In this document: positions 26,973 through 36,195 of the stretch, piece after piece
How the letters are laid out: the number at the start of each line of letters is the position of its first letter
How positions within the stretch are numbered: the first letter of the stretch is position 1
NCBI RefSeq assembly: GCF_019278565.1
Contig: NZ_CP058988.1
Location: 4,278,001-4,342,000 of the forward strand
From: Cellulophaga sp. HaHa_2_95
Lineage (GTDB): Bacteria; Bacteroidota; Bacteroidia; Flavobacteriales; Flavobacteriaceae
Direction of reading: 5' to 3'
DNA length: 64,000 nucleotides
Translations under genes and position numbers: made by a program
The notes under the pieces: generated by a model
What the model saw: the letters and a program-made list of their open reading frames with translations, nothing else
Databases searched by the model: none
What the model was told of the DNA's origin: nothing

Positions 26973-27821
26973 ATGAAAACCAATTTCTTCCGCATAGCCA
27001 TAGCACTTATTTCTTTCAATGCACTATCACAAACTACTGATTATAATCCTTTTTTAGAAAACAACTTTGCAACCTTTAAAGATTGCAATGCACCAACTAG
27101 TAGTGCTGCAGAAGAATGTTTTAGAAAAATTTTAATTACAAACTTTGACGCTTCATTTAGTTATCAAGAAGAAAAGACAGAAACTAATACCAATGGAAGA
27201 TCTGTTTATTTTAGTTTTAAAGTCGATTCTATTGGCGAAATACATAAGGTAGATTTCTATGACTCTGATGATGAAATAATCAGAGGGCCATTAGAAAGCT
27301 CCATAGCCCAATTACCAAAAATGCTACCCCCTACGGAAGATGGTATTGATGGCAACACCATCTTTATATTAGAATTAAAAATTATTCCGGAGGAAAGAAC
27401 GCTATTTAAAGTTGTTGATATTAAAACTAGATTTGAAAAGCCAAAAACCAAGAGAAAAGAAAACTCAGAAACCTTTGAATTTAACGTCATAGATAAAGTT
27501 CCTGTATTTCCCGGTTGCGAAATAGAAATTGAGGAGCAACGAAAACAATGCTTTCAGCAAAAAATGATGAAACACATCATGCGGAATTTTAGGTATCCAG
27601 AATTTGCACAAGAAAAAGGAATACAAGGAAGAGTATCCGTTTTATTTTTTATAGACAAAGAAGGCAATATAACAGGTATAAAAACCAGAGGTTCTCATCC
27701 CGTAATGGAGTTAGAAGCAAGGAGAATAATCTCCAAACTACCTCAAATGGAGCCCGGAGAAGAAGACGGAAAGCCTGTGAAGGTCCCCTTCTCTCTCCCT
27801 ATTACATTTAGACTCGAATAG
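26973..27821 (+). CDS. TonB C-terminal domain protein with two related halves, exported
   Basis: A 282-residue protein with an N-terminal signal peptide. Residues about 180-282 resemble the upstream protein closely (VFPGCEIEIEEQRKQC, NFRYPEFAQEKGIQGRV, ITGIKTRGSHPVMELEAR). The N-terminal half has a weaker copy with the same Cys spacing (FKDCNAPTSSAAEECF). No anchor helix or Pro-rich spacer is present. It starts one base after the stop of 26513-26971, so the two form a unit, most likely from duplication. Function beyond a TonB-like fold is unknown. A bidirectional terminator follows. Confidence 0.78.
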   Translation: MKTNFFRIAIALISFNALSQTTDYNPFLENNFATFKDCNAPTSSAAEECFRKILITNFDASFSYQEEKTETNTNGRSVYFSFKVDSIGEIHKVDFYDSDDEIIRGPLESSIAQLPKMLPPTEDGIDGNTIFILELKIIPEERTLFKVVDIKTRFEKPKTKRKENSETFEFNVIDKVPVFPGCEIEIEEQRKQCFQQKMMKHIMRNFRYPEFAQEKGIQGRVSVLFFIDKEGNITGIKTRGSHPVMELEARRIISKLPQMEPGEEDGKPVKVPFSLPITFRLE

Positions 27822-27826
27822 CACAC

Positions 27827-27860
27827 AAAAAAGCCGAAACAAATTTGTTTCGGCTTTTTT
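27827..27860. terminator. Bidirectional terminator
   Basis: AAAAAAGCCGAAACAAA pairs with TTTGTTTCGGCTTTTTT, a 17-bp stem with T-runs on both strands, between two convergent genes. Confidence 0.93.
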
Positions 27861-27881
27861 GTATAAAATAAAATGAGATAA

Positions 27882-28178
27882 TTACAATTCTAAAACAGCA
27901 TTCTCTGCTCCAGCAAAATCATTCCATTGGTACCGGTCTGCCTCTGCGTCATTCACATAAGTATCATCAATAAGGTACCTAAATTCATATGATGCTTCCT
28001 TCGGTAAATCCATAGTACCTTTAAAAGTACCATTCTTTAATTTTCTTAAAGTTCCTTTTTTAGGGTTCCAATTATTGAAATCTCCTACTACATAAACTTT
28101 AGAAGCTTCTTCTGCTGGCACTGTAAAAGTTACTTTACATACCGGCTTACTTTTTAAATACTGTTTTGTGATAGCCAT
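27882..28178 (-). CDS. CBM48 / AMPK-beta-like glycogen-binding domain protein
   Basis: A 98-residue single-domain protein matching the isoamylase N-terminal (early set) / CBM48 fold: VYVVGDFNNWNP, GTFKGTMDLPKEASYEFRYLIDD and ADRYQWNDFAGAENAVLEL. It binds alpha-glucans in related proteins. It has no catalytic domain. Such stand-alone proteins are frequent in Bacteroidetes and their role is undefined. It appears to be a single-gene unit. Confidence 0.88.
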   Translation of the reverse strand: MAITKQYLKSKPVCKVTFTVPAEEASKVYVVGDFNNWNPKKGTLRKLKNGTFKGTMDLPKEASYEFRYLIDDTYVNDAEADRYQWNDFAGAENAVLEL

Positions 28179-28327
28179 AGCGTTTTCATTTAAGTTCTAT
28201 ACAAAGCAAATCAATATATAATTGATAAACAATAAGTTAACGACGATTTATCAAATTGGTAAATTTACATTTACAAAAAATTAGAATTCTCAATTAAATG
28301 TAGGAATTTTTTGTATTTACAAAGTCT

Positions 28328-29416
28328 TTACATCTGTTTTTTTATGACATTTATAACTTTCGAAACATTTTTTAATGTATTATAAAAATGAAAACTAAGT
28401 CGTATGCCCTCTCCACGTTGTGAGCAAATAATATCATTGTTAAGTAGTGCATCAAATAATTTCTGACTCCCTTTAATATTAAAGATGGTGCTATGGTTTC
28501 CTCTAGATACTACAATATCCTCTAATAAATTTAATTTAGTAAACTCTTGGAATGCAAATTCACTCAGCGCTTTATTTGTTTCCCCAATCGTTTTCATCCC
28601 TACCCGAGATAAAAAATCAAGTGAACATTTTAAACTTCCAAAACTTAAGGTATCCAAATGCCCTGGCTCAAAATGCTTAATAAAATCAATATGTTCAAAT
28701 CCATCTACATCTCCATCGGCCGAGTTAAATCCAGTACTCTTTAATTTAAAAATACTTTTTACAGGGTCTTTGAAAAGCATAAATCCGTTTCCACTACCGG
28801 CCAGCAACCATTTATAAGCGCTTGCCCCCAATACATCAATAGCAGAATTATCAAAATCAAAATCTTCCGTACCACAGAATTGAGTTCCATCGGCAATAAT
28901 TAATAATTCTGGAAATTCTTCTTTGAGTTTAGCAAGAAAATCCAAACTGATCTTAATCCCATTTACCCATTGCACAATACTAATTGCTAAAACGGTAATA
29001 TTCTCTGATTTAATTTTATCTATAATTTTTTCCTCTAAATTTTCTTGAAGTACAGCCACATAGTGCACATCAAAACCACGGCTCATAAACGGCCATTTAA
29101 GAGACGGGTAGTCATCATCCAACAACAACACCTTATTGGAAACATCTAAGCCTTCTAAAAGCATATTCATTCCTAATGAGAAATTCTGAACCAAAGCTAC
29201 ATTCTCATTCTTACAATTGAAAAAAGTCCCCACAGTGGCTCTCACCTGTTCTATTAATTTTGCTGCCTTCAGCTTAAAATCACTCCCTCCTATTAAATAG
29301 TCTAAATCATGTTCTTGCCGCCAATCTAAAAGGCCGTCATACATAATTCCGTATGCAGCTGTATTTACATAAATAGATTGGTCTAAAATTGGAAACTCTT
29401 TAATTATCTTTTGCAT
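28328..29416 (-). CDS. Class V aminotransferase-fold PLP protein
   Basis: A 362-residue protein with the class V (NifS/SufS, isopenicillin epimerase-like) fold. The PLP lysine is in GASAYKWLLAGSGNGFML. Residues VNTAAYGIMYDGLL near the N terminus and ADGTQFCGTEDFDF match fold motifs. The cysteine-desulfurase active-site loop is not evident, so it may be a selenocysteine-lyase-like or other PLP enzyme. It is divergent from the 2TM gene. Confidence 0.78.
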   Translation of the reverse strand: MQKIIKEFPILDQSIYVNTAAYGIMYDGLLDWRQEHDLDYLIGGSDFKLKAAKLIEQVRATVGTFFNCKNENVALVQNFSLGMNMLLEGLDVSNKVLLLDDDYPSLKWPFMSRGFDVHYVAVLQENLEEKIIDKIKSENITVLAISIVQWVNGIKISLDFLAKLKEEFPELLIIADGTQFCGTEDFDFDNSAIDVLGASAYKWLLAGSGNGFMLFKDPVKSIFKLKSTGFNSADGDVDGFEHIDFIKHFEPGHLDTLSFGSLKCSLDFLSRVGMKTIGETNKALSEFAFQEFTKLNLLEDIVVSRGNHSTIFNIKGSQKLFDALLNNDIICSQRGEGIRLSFHFYNTLKNVSKVINVIKKQM

Positions 29417-29442
29417 GATGATCTCTTGAAATAGGATTATAC

Positions 29443-29450
29443 TATCTTTG
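29443..29450 (+). promoter_or_regulatory. Candidate -7 box for the 2TM-folA unit
   Basis: TATCTTTG, 21 nt before the 2TM ATG, fits TAnnTTTG. It is in the short gap between the divergent class V aminotransferase and 2TM genes. Confidence 0.4.
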
Positions 29451-29471
29451 TTAGTAAAGATACTAATTGAG

Positions 29472-29861
29472 ATGTTTTCAAAAGCTAAAAAAGATTCGGA
29501 AATAAATTTGGAACAGCATGAACTACTAGAACATGCACAAGTACGTATTAAGCAAAAGAAGCGCCTTTACGCGCATTTTATTATCTTTTTAGTAGGAAGT
29601 GTTTTTTTGGTATTAATCAATAAAATTCTAAAATACGGCGATACCTATAACTGGTTTATTTGGGCTATTACTTTTTGGGCCTTTCTATTTGTAATGCATC
29701 TTATCAATGTATTTGTCACCCAAAAATTTATGGGCGTAGATTGGGAACGTAGCCAACGAGAAAAATTAGTGAAAAAACAAAAACTTAGGATCTCAGAATT
29801 ACAGAAAGAAATAGAAACCGATTTCCCTATTTCTCAAATTAATAAAAAAAAAGAAGATTGA
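29472..29861 (+). CDS. 2TM domain-containing membrane protein
   Basis: A 129-residue protein. Two hydrophobic helices (AHFIIFLVGSVFLVLI and FIWAITFWAFLFVMHLINV) flank a short loop, followed by a Lys-rich cytoplasmic tail (REKLVKKQKLRISELQ). This matches the 2TM domain of Bacteroidetes, which also occurs fused to LytTR/histidine kinase proteins. Here it stands alone. The ATG at 29472 is chosen over an upstream TTG that overlaps the promoter box. It overlaps the start of folA by 4 nt, so they are coupled. Confidence 0.85.
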   Translation: MFSKAKKDSEINLEQHELLEHAQVRIKQKKRLYAHFIIFLVGSVFLVLINKILKYGDTYNWFIWAITFWAFLFVMHLINVFVTQKFMGVDWERSQREKLVKKQKLRISELQKEIETDFPISQINKKKED

Positions 29862-30358
29862 AAACAGTTACACTCATAGCCGCTGCAGCTGAAAATAATG
29901 CCTTAGGAAAAGATAACGACTTACTATGGCATCTTCCTGACGATTTTAAAAGATTTAAAACTCTTACTACTGGTCATCCTATAGTAATGGGAAGAAAAAC
30001 ATTTGAGAGCTTCCCTAAACCACTACCCAACAGAACTCACATTATCATCACTAGGGACAAAAATTACAGTACGACATTTGAAAACTGCAAGATTGTGCAC
30101 TCGTTAGATGATGCTCTAGCTGTTGCTGGTGAAATTGATGATAATATTTTTATTATAGGCGGAGGAGAAATATATGCTTTAGGCCTTGAGAAAGCAACAC
30201 ATATAGAACTCTCTAGAGTTCATGCCACTTTTGAAGCTGATGCATTTTTTCCGGATTTTGACAAAAATAACTGGGAATTGATCAAGGAAGTGCAACATGC
30301 TAAAGATGATAGGCACAAGTACGATTTTACGTACCTAACTTACCAATCAAAAATCTAA
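29858..30358 (+). CDS. folA: Dihydrofolate reductase
   Basis: A 166-residue DHFR that reduces dihydrofolate with NADPH. Typical motifs are LIAAAAENNALGKDNDLLWHLPDDFKRF, HPIVMGRKTFES, FIIGGGEIY and YDFTYLTY. The start is TTG at 29858, overlapping the TGA of the 2TM gene (TTGA). No ATG exists before residue 40, and the TTG gives the normal family N terminus. It would supply tetrahydrofolate for ThyA. Its 3' end overlaps murI, on the other strand, by 12 nt. Confidence 0.96.
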   Translation: MKTVTLIAAAAENNALGKDNDLLWHLPDDFKRFKTLTTGHPIVMGRKTFESFPKPLPNRTHIIITRDKNYSTTFENCKIVHSLDDALAVAGEIDDNIFIIGGGEIYALGLEKATHIELSRVHATFEADAFFPDFDKNNWELIKEVQHAKDDRHKYDFTYLTYQSKI

Positions 30359-31126
30359 ATACGCTACAGAAACTTCATATGCTGTTAAGAAATAATTTAA
30401 CTCTTCAGCACTTTTGTTACTATAAAACTGATGACTTGATTTCTGCTTGTTGGCAGCCATTCCAAAATGCTCTAGAATACTCTTCGTCTGTTTTGCAACT
30501 GCCTCACCAGAATCTATAATAACCACTTTATCTGTTACAATCTCTTTAATTAATGGAATTAAATAAGGGTAATGCGTGCAACCTAAAACCAAATAATCTA
30601 TTCCTTTTGCCATCATGGGATTTAAGTATTGCTCCAAAAGATTTTTAACCTCAGAACTTCCTATTTTACCCGCCTCAATTAAAGGCACTAAACCCTCTCC
30701 ATCTTGTTCTATAATGGTTATGCCTTCAGAATATTTTTTTGAGGTGTTATTAAACAGTGCACTTGTTAGTGTACCCTTTGTTGCTAACACGCCAATGGTC
30801 TTAGAGATGCTATTTAAAGCTGCCGGTTTAATCGCAGGCTCTATTCCTATAAAAGGAACGTCGTAAGTCTCTCTGAGGTATGCTATAGCATTTGTGGTGG
30901 CTGTATTGCACGCTATAACAATAAGTTTACACCCCTGACCCAAAAGAAATTCTGTATTCTTAATACTCAACTGTAAAATATCATCAGCAGATTTCTCCCC
31001 GTAAGGTGCATTAGCGCTATCTGCTAAATATATCGTATGCTCATTTGGCAATAACTTGTGTAATTCCTTCCAAATAGAAGTACCACCAACTCCAGAATCA
31101 AAAATACCAATAGGCTGTAAACTCAT
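30347..31126 (-). CDS. murI: Glutamate racemase
   Basis: A 259-residue cofactor-independent racemase that makes D-glutamate for peptidoglycan. Both active-site cysteines are visible: ACNTATTNA and LGCTHYPYL. The N terminus IGIFDSGVGGTSI carries the catalytic Asp-Ser pair. It lies downstream of the OmpH/BamA block, behind a terminator. Its 3' end overlaps folA, on the other strand, by 12 nt. Confidence 0.97.
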   Translation of the reverse strand: MSLQPIGIFDSGVGGTSIWKELHKLLPNEHTIYLADSANAPYGEKSADDILQLSIKNTEFLLGQGCKLIVIACNTATTNAIAYLRETYDVPFIGIEPAIKPAALNSISKTIGVLATKGTLTSALFNNTSKKYSEGITIIEQDGEGLVPLIEAGKIGSSEVKNLLEQYLNPMMAKGIDYLVLGCTHYPYLIPLIKEIVTDKVVIIDSGEAVAKQTKSILEHFGMAANKQKSSHQFYSNKSAEELNYFLTAYEVSVAYLDF

Positions 31127-31198
31127 AAGACAAATAAAAATAGAAATTAAAGTTACATTAAAAACATATTTAAAGAAAACTAGATACTATCTAAAAAT

Positions 31199-31226
31199 AA
31201 AAAAGCCCACATAAAGTGGGCTTTTT
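31199..31226 (-). terminator. Terminator after the ompH-like genes
   Basis: Stem AAAAGCCCAC/GTGGGCTTTT with A/T runs, 20 nt past the stop codon of the OmpH-like gene. Confidence 0.85.
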
Positions 31227-31246
31227 GAGTATGTTAAATTCCTGTA

Positions 31247-31756
31247 TTAGAAACCTAATTCCTTTTTTACTAATGCTAATAAATCTGTTCCTTTAGCAAC
31301 GATAACACCGCTACCTTGAGAAGAATCTAAAACATAGTTTACCCCTTGTGCAGCGGCAACTTTCTCAATTGCTGCTTTAGCTTTATCTGAAATAGGACCT
31401 AATAAAGCAACTTGCTTATTCTGTAATTCCTGACTAGCTTTTTGTTGTGCACTCTGAATATTTTTTTGAGCTTCTTGTAACTCTAATGTTCTTTTCTGAT
31501 TTTCTTCATCTGACTTACTTGGAGCCTCACTTTCGTACTGCTTAAATTTACTTTGAAGTGAAGTCATTGAACTTTGAATATCAGCACCGTAAGTTTGCTC
31601 TAATTTCTTTAGCTCAGCTTCAGCAGCTTTCATCTCTGGCATTGCAGACATTAACTCTGTTACGTTAATATGAGCCATTTTATTTTGTGCGTTTACAAAA
31701 CTTGTAGCTGTTACAAATAAGACTACTGCTACTACTATTCCTTTTAAATGTTTCAT
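31247..31756 (-). CDS. OmpH/Skp-like periplasmic chaperone
   Basis: A 169-residue exported protein with a signal peptide ending SFVNA-QN. The rest is helical, with a coiled-coil tentacle (residues 45-120, rich in Gln, Lys, Glu) as in OmpH/Skp chaperones for outer-membrane proteins. The C-terminal GVNYVLDSSQGSGVIVAKG is the family end. ATG at 31756; an upstream TTG adds only three residues. It is the last gene of the uppS, bamA, ompH, ompH run. Confidence 0.9.
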   Translation of the reverse strand: MKHLKGIVVAVVLFVTATSFVNAQNKMAHINVTELMSAMPEMKAAEAELKKLEQTYGADIQSSMTSLQSKFKQYESEAPSKSDEENQKRTLELQEAQKNIQSAQQKASQELQNKQVALLGPISDKAKAAIEKVAAAQGVNYVLDSSQGSGVIVAKGTDLLALVKKELGF

Positions 31757-31832
31757 GATTTTCAAATTACTTATTTTGAGTGTTAAATTAATGGTTTATT
31801 CCCGTACGGGCACTTTTTGAATTTAAAATTAT

Positions 31833-32624
31833 TTAATTATTTTCTTTTTCTTCTGCTTCCTGAGCTGCCTTTTTCTTTGCCTCACGCTCTTCTAACAATT
31901 TCTTACGTCTAGCTTCATACGCTTTCTTGCGTTCTTCACGTAATTTTAACTGCTCTTCTCTTTTATCTGACGCTAACTTCTCTCTAGTCTCTTGCGCATC
32001 TAACGCTTGCTCTTTTCGCTCTTTTAACGCATCGCTCATTTCCCGCTCTACAGGCTCTTCATCACGCTTGTTCATTTTCTCACGAGCAGCACTTACTTTA
32101 CGTGTTCTAGAAATTGCTTTTAATACTAAATCACTAATATCTAATCGCTTCTCTGCATACAACATAACAACATCAGCAGATTTATCAAAAATCATATCAT
32201 AATTCTTACTCTGCCCAATTTTCTGTACTTCCGTAAATACTTGATCTTGTATTGGCTGTATTAAACGTTGTTTGGATAAAAACAAATCTCCTCCTGGCCC
32301 AAATCTATCTTGTTGGTAATCGAACATTTCTTTTTCTAGAAGACTAATCTCTTCTTCGCGCTCCTCAATAAGTTCTGCTGTTAACAATACCTTTTCTGCC
32401 ATCAAATCTTTCTTCATTTGATCTACAGCGCTTTTCTCTTGTTCTATTTCTAGCTTCCATTTTTGAACCTTCGTATCGAGCTGATCGTTTGCCTCTCTAT
32501 ACTCTTCAACATTCTCTAAAATATACTCCATGTCTATATACGCTATTCTCACTCCACGGGTTTGAGAGAAGCCATTGATAGCTAATAGAATTGTACTGAT
32601 AACTAAAAGAACCTTTGTTTTCAT
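31833..32624 (-). CDS. OmpH/Skp-like protein with charged coiled-coil tail
   Basis: A 263-residue exported protein (signal peptide near INGFS-QT). The first about 165 residues match OmpH (RIAYIDMEYILENVEEYREAN, KNYDMIFDKSADVVMLYAEKRLD). The last 80 residues are a long Lys/Glu/Arg-rich helix not present in the neighbouring paralogue. It lies between bamA and the shorter OmpH gene; both probably escort outer-membrane proteins to BamA. Confidence 0.88.
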   Translation of the reverse strand: MKTKVLLVISTILLAINGFSQTRGVRIAYIDMEYILENVEEYREANDQLDTKVQKWKLEIEQEKSAVDQMKKDLMAEKVLLTAELIEEREEEISLLEKEMFDYQQDRFGPGGDLFLSKQRLIQPIQDQVFTEVQKIGQSKNYDMIFDKSADVVMLYAEKRLDISDLVLKAISRTRKVSAAREKMNKRDEEPVEREMSDALKERKEQALDAQETREKLASDKREEQLKLREERKKAYEARRKKLLEEREAKKKAAQEAEEKENN

Positions 32625-32742
32625 TTCGTTTACATTTACTATAATAGAAAATATCGTGCCAAAATAATTAAATTATTTAAGAATGTTATTAGATTCCACA
32701 ATTTAACTGCAAAAAACAGTCTTTATCTCACCAATAACAAAA

Positions 32743-32806
32743 AAAACACGTATTACTATCAAAATTAATACTATTATTAATTAGGTTGATGGTAATACGT
32801 GTTTTT
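32743..32806 (-). terminator. Terminator-like hairpin after bamA
   Basis: AAAAACACGTATTAC pairs with GTAATACGTGTTTTT around a 34-nt loop. It begins about 15 nt after the bamA stop, with T-runs on both strands. Confidence 0.75.
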
Positions 32807-32820
32807 AATTATACAATTTT

Positions 32821-35478
32821 TTAAAACTGCTGACCTATAATAAAGTGAGTCTGCCAACCACTTGGCCCTACAGAACCAGGATTTAAATCGGTATCAAAAC
32901 CGTATCCAAAGTCAATACCTAACAAACCAAAAGCAGGCATAAATATACGCAAACCAGCACCTACTGATCTTTTAATTTCAAAAGGGTTAAATTCTTTAAA
33001 ACTAGAAAAAGCATTACCTCCTTCTGCGAACACAAGGCCATAAATAGAAGCAGATGGCTTAAGCGTTAAAGGATACCTCAATTCCATAGAGAACTTGTTA
33101 TAGATAATACCACCAGCTTGCTCTGTTTGGCCTGTAAATTCATTAGTTACATAAGGTGTAATTGATTGATTCTCATACCCCCTAAGCTGAACATTTTCAC
33201 GCCCATCTAGAGTAAAGTTCCCCATACCGTCTCCCCCTACAAAGAAACGTTCAAAAGGCACATCTCCCACTTTACTGTTGTAATTTCCTAGAAAACCAAA
33301 CTCAGCGTTTGTTCTTAATACTAAAGACTTATTACTCACATTGCCAATTAAGGTAGTATACCAATCTCCTTTGAAATTTACTTTATAAAACTCTAACCAC
33401 TTAAAGCGATCACGCTCAATACGCTCTATCTCCTCTGTTCTGGCAGCGTCAGATTCAGTACTTGCATAAACCGCAGCTTCATCTTCATTTAATTGACCAT
33501 AATCCTTCCCGTTTAATAACGACCATGGAGGTGTAAACTTTGCTTTAATTTCAAAGTTAGATCCTGATGTTGGGAAAATTGGGTTTGTTCCTGCTGATCT
33601 TCTAGAAATTCCTAAGGTATATGCTAAAGAATTAACTTTACCATCGCCAAAATTGAAAAGTCCTAAATTATAATCTTGGAAATTATACAATTGATATCCT
33701 ATAGAGTGTGATATGGTAAAGAAATCATCTGGCCATTGCACACGTTTTGCAATTCCTAAAGTTATACCCGTAATAGAGAATTGTTGATCTTTGTCTACAT
33801 CAAAACTTCCGCTATTATTATAAGACGCTCTAAACTGTTGCGTTCTTGATAAAGACATGTTAAAACCAACTGGCTTTCTACCACCTAGCCAAGGCTCAGA
33901 AAAGTTTAAGCTGTATACTCTATATGTCTGACTTGCTTGCAAACGTAAGGCAAATGTTTGACCATCTCCCATAGGTACCGGCTTGTAAGCTTCGCCGTTA
34001 AATAAGTTTTTTATAGAGAAGTTACTAAAAGACAATCCTAAAGTACCGATGAAACCACCACCACCATAACCACCTTGCAACTCTATCTGACTTGAACCAG
34101 ATTCTACCAAACTATAATTTAAATCTACCGTACCTGAGTTTGGATCTGGATTTAAAACATCTGGTTTCACATTTTCTGCATCGAAATATCCTAATGCACC
34201 AAGCTCACGAATACTTCTAATAATATCTGCTTTATTATATTTCTGACCTGGTCTTGTACGTAATTCACGATACACTACATGATCATTTGTTTTATCGTTA
34301 CCATCTATAGTAACATGGTTTAGGAATGTTTCCTTACCCTCTATAATTCTAATTTCAAAATTAATAGTATCATTTGCAGCAGACATCTCTACAGGATTAA
34401 TACTAGAAAACATATAGCCATTGTTTTGATATAAACTTGTAATATCATTTGGATCTGGCTTGGTATTATCAGCAATTCTCTCCTTAAGTAATACCCCATT
34501 ATAGGTATCTCCTTTTTTAATCCCTAAAACAGAACTCAACTGTCTGTCTGTATAGACTGTATTTCCAACGAAATCTATTTCCCCAAAATAATATTTATCA
34601 CCTTCTTCTACCTTAATAGTAATATCAATAAGGTCATCTCCGTTTTTAGAAACAGAATCAGAGATAATACGTGCATCTCTGTACCCTTTTTCTGCGTACG
34701 TCTCTACCAACTTCACCAAATCTGCATCATATTCCTCAGGAATGTATTTAGATCTTTTTAGCGTTAAAATATTTTTTAATGATTTTTCTTTGGTCTTTTT
34801 TAGCGCCTTCTTAAGTCTTTTATCAGATAATTTTTCGTTGCCTTCAAAATTAATATTACTAATTTTTACTTTTGTACCCTTCTTTATATTGATCACCATG
34901 CTCTGCGCATTAGCCTCAGAAGTATCTACGGCTGTAGCAATAGCAACTTTAGTATTCAAAAACCCTTTTTTCTTGTATTTGTTCTGAAGGTAATTTTTAG
35001 TGTTTGAGATTAGGTTCTCTGTAATTTTCTTACCTTTTTTAAGATCGGTATCTTTTAAGATGTCATCTATTTTTCCTTTTTTAACTCCATAAATAGTAAC
35101 ATTAGATAGTGTAGGTCTTTCCAGAATACTTAATTCTAAAAAAATACTTTCCCCTTCTATCCTTGTAATATAAAAACTTATATCACTAAAAAGTTCCAAG
35201 TTCCATAACTTATTAATGATAGCACTAATCTCTTCTCCAGGAACAGTGATGGGCTGACCATCTCTTAAACCTGTATAGGTTTTTACCGTTTGCTCATTAT
35301 AACTTTGGAGCCCCGTTACTTCCAAACCTCCTAAAATGTACTTTTTCCCTTCCTCATAAGAAGATGCTTCTTGTGCGGTAGAAATTAGTGCGGTTAAAAA
35401 TAAAATAAAAGTAAATGCTAATTGGGGAGAGGTGATCTTTTTTACACCCCTAGATAAGTTGTTCGCTAGTTTTTCCAA
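32821..35478 (-). CDS. bamA: Outer-membrane protein assembly factor BamA
   Basis: An 885-residue Omp85 protein that folds beta-barrels into the outer membrane. A signal segment is followed by several POTRA domains (residues about 45-420; KVKISNINFEGNEKLSDKRL, KYYFGEIDFVGNTVYTDRQL) and the C-terminal barrel with the conserved FFVGGDGMGNF/LRGYENQSI region, ending in Phe. The only plausible start is TTG at 35478, 29 nt inside uppS; no ATG or GTG occurs before the mature domain. It is coupled to uppS and followed by two OmpH genes. Confidence 0.95.
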   Translation of the reverse strand: MEKLANNLSRGVKKITSPQLAFTFILFLTALISTAQEASSYEEGKKYILGGLEVTGLQSYNEQTVKTYTGLRDGQPITVPGEEISAIINKLWNLELFSDISFYITRIEGESIFLELSILERPTLSNVTIYGVKKGKIDDILKDTDLKKGKKITENLISNTKNYLQNKYKKKGFLNTKVAIATAVDTSEANAQSMVINIKKGTKVKISNINFEGNEKLSDKRLKKALKKTKEKSLKNILTLKRSKYIPEEYDADLVKLVETYAEKGYRDARIISDSVSKNGDDLIDITIKVEEGDKYYFGEIDFVGNTVYTDRQLSSVLGIKKGDTYNGVLLKERIADNTKPDPNDITSLYQNNGYMFSSINPVEMSAANDTINFEIRIIEGKETFLNHVTIDGNDKTNDHVVYRELRTRPGQKYNKADIIRSIRELGALGYFDAENVKPDVLNPDPNSGTVDLNYSLVESGSSQIELQGGYGGGGFIGTLGLSFSNFSIKNLFNGEAYKPVPMGDGQTFALRLQASQTYRVYSLNFSEPWLGGRKPVGFNMSLSRTQQFRASYNNSGSFDVDKDQQFSITGITLGIAKRVQWPDDFFTISHSIGYQLYNFQDYNLGLFNFGDGKVNSLAYTLGISRRSAGTNPIFPTSGSNFEIKAKFTPPWSLLNGKDYGQLNEDEAAVYASTESDAARTEEIERIERDRFKWLEFYKVNFKGDWYTTLIGNVSNKSLVLRTNAEFGFLGNYNSKVGDVPFERFFVGGDGMGNFTLDGRENVQLRGYENQSITPYVTNEFTGQTEQAGGIIYNKFSMELRYPLTLKPSASIYGLVFAEGGNAFSSFKEFNPFEIKRSVGAGLRIFMPAFGLLGIDFGYGFDTDLNPGSVGPSGWQTHFIIGQQF

Positions 35479-36190
35479 ATCTTCGTTCTCTATTTTGGTA
35501 ATTTAAAATTGCTTCAACCAAATGTTGCTCTGTAAAATCGGGCCATAAAACATTCGTAAAATATAGTTCGGCATATGCAATTTGCCAAAGTAAAAAATTA
35601 CTGATCCTATGTTCTCCACTTGTACGTATAAGCAGGTCTACATCTGGTAAATCATGCGTGTAAAGATGGTTATTAATAATGGTTTCGTCAATGTTTTCTG
35701 AGGAAATTATATTATTTTTAACTTTGCTACTTATCTCTTGTATAGCGTTTTTGAGTTCTTCTCTAGCACCATAACTTAATGCTAAAGTTAGAGTCATACC
35801 CGTATTATTGCTAGTTTTTTTAATTACTTCTAATAATTCTTTATGTGCTCTTTTAGGCAAAGAAGCTATATTTCCTATGGTATTGAGCTTAATACCATTA
35901 TCCATAAAGGTAGGCAGTTCTTTTCGCAATGATGAAACTAAGAGTCTCATTAAAGTATCAATTTCAAATTTTGGTCTTTTCCAATTTTCGGTTGAAAATG
36001 TATAAAGTGTTAGGTAAGGAATTTTCATTTTAACACAAGACTCCACAACATTACGTACTGTTTTTACGCCATTCTCATGCCCAAAAACTCTCATTTTACC
36101 GTGTTGTTTTGCCCATCTCCCATTACCATCCATAATTATGGCTAGGTGATTAGGTACTTTTGTTTTATCAATATTCTCTATTGTGTTCAT
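35450..36190 (-). CDS. uppS: Isoprenyl transferase (undecaprenyl diphosphate synthase-like)
   Basis: A 246-residue cis-prenyltransferase that makes the lipid carrier for cell-wall synthesis. Family motifs are HLAIIMDGNGRWAK with catalytic D21, FSTENWKRP, and LLIRTSGEHRISNFLLWQIAYAE near the end. The ATG at 36190 follows DUF6089 by a few bases; an upstream TTG overlaps that gene and was not chosen. It overlaps the bamA start by 29 nt. Confidence 0.96.
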   Translation of the reverse strand: MNTIENIDKTKVPNHLAIIMDGNGRWAKQHGKMRVFGHENGVKTVRNVVESCVKMKIPYLTLYTFSTENWKRPKFEIDTLMRLLVSSLRKELPTFMDNGIKLNTIGNIASLPKRAHKELLEVIKKTSNNTGMTLTLALSYGAREELKNAIQEISSKVKNNIISSENIDETIINNHLYTHDLPDVDLLIRTSGEHRISNFLLWQIAYAELYFTNVLWPDFTEQHLVEAILNYQNRERRFGKTSEQLI

Positions 36191-36195
36191 ATCTA

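Noticed and set aside
28179..28327. Possible regulatory RNA between the CBM48 and class V aminotransferase genes
   Set aside because: The 149-nt gap has weak inverted repeats only and no motif I recognise.
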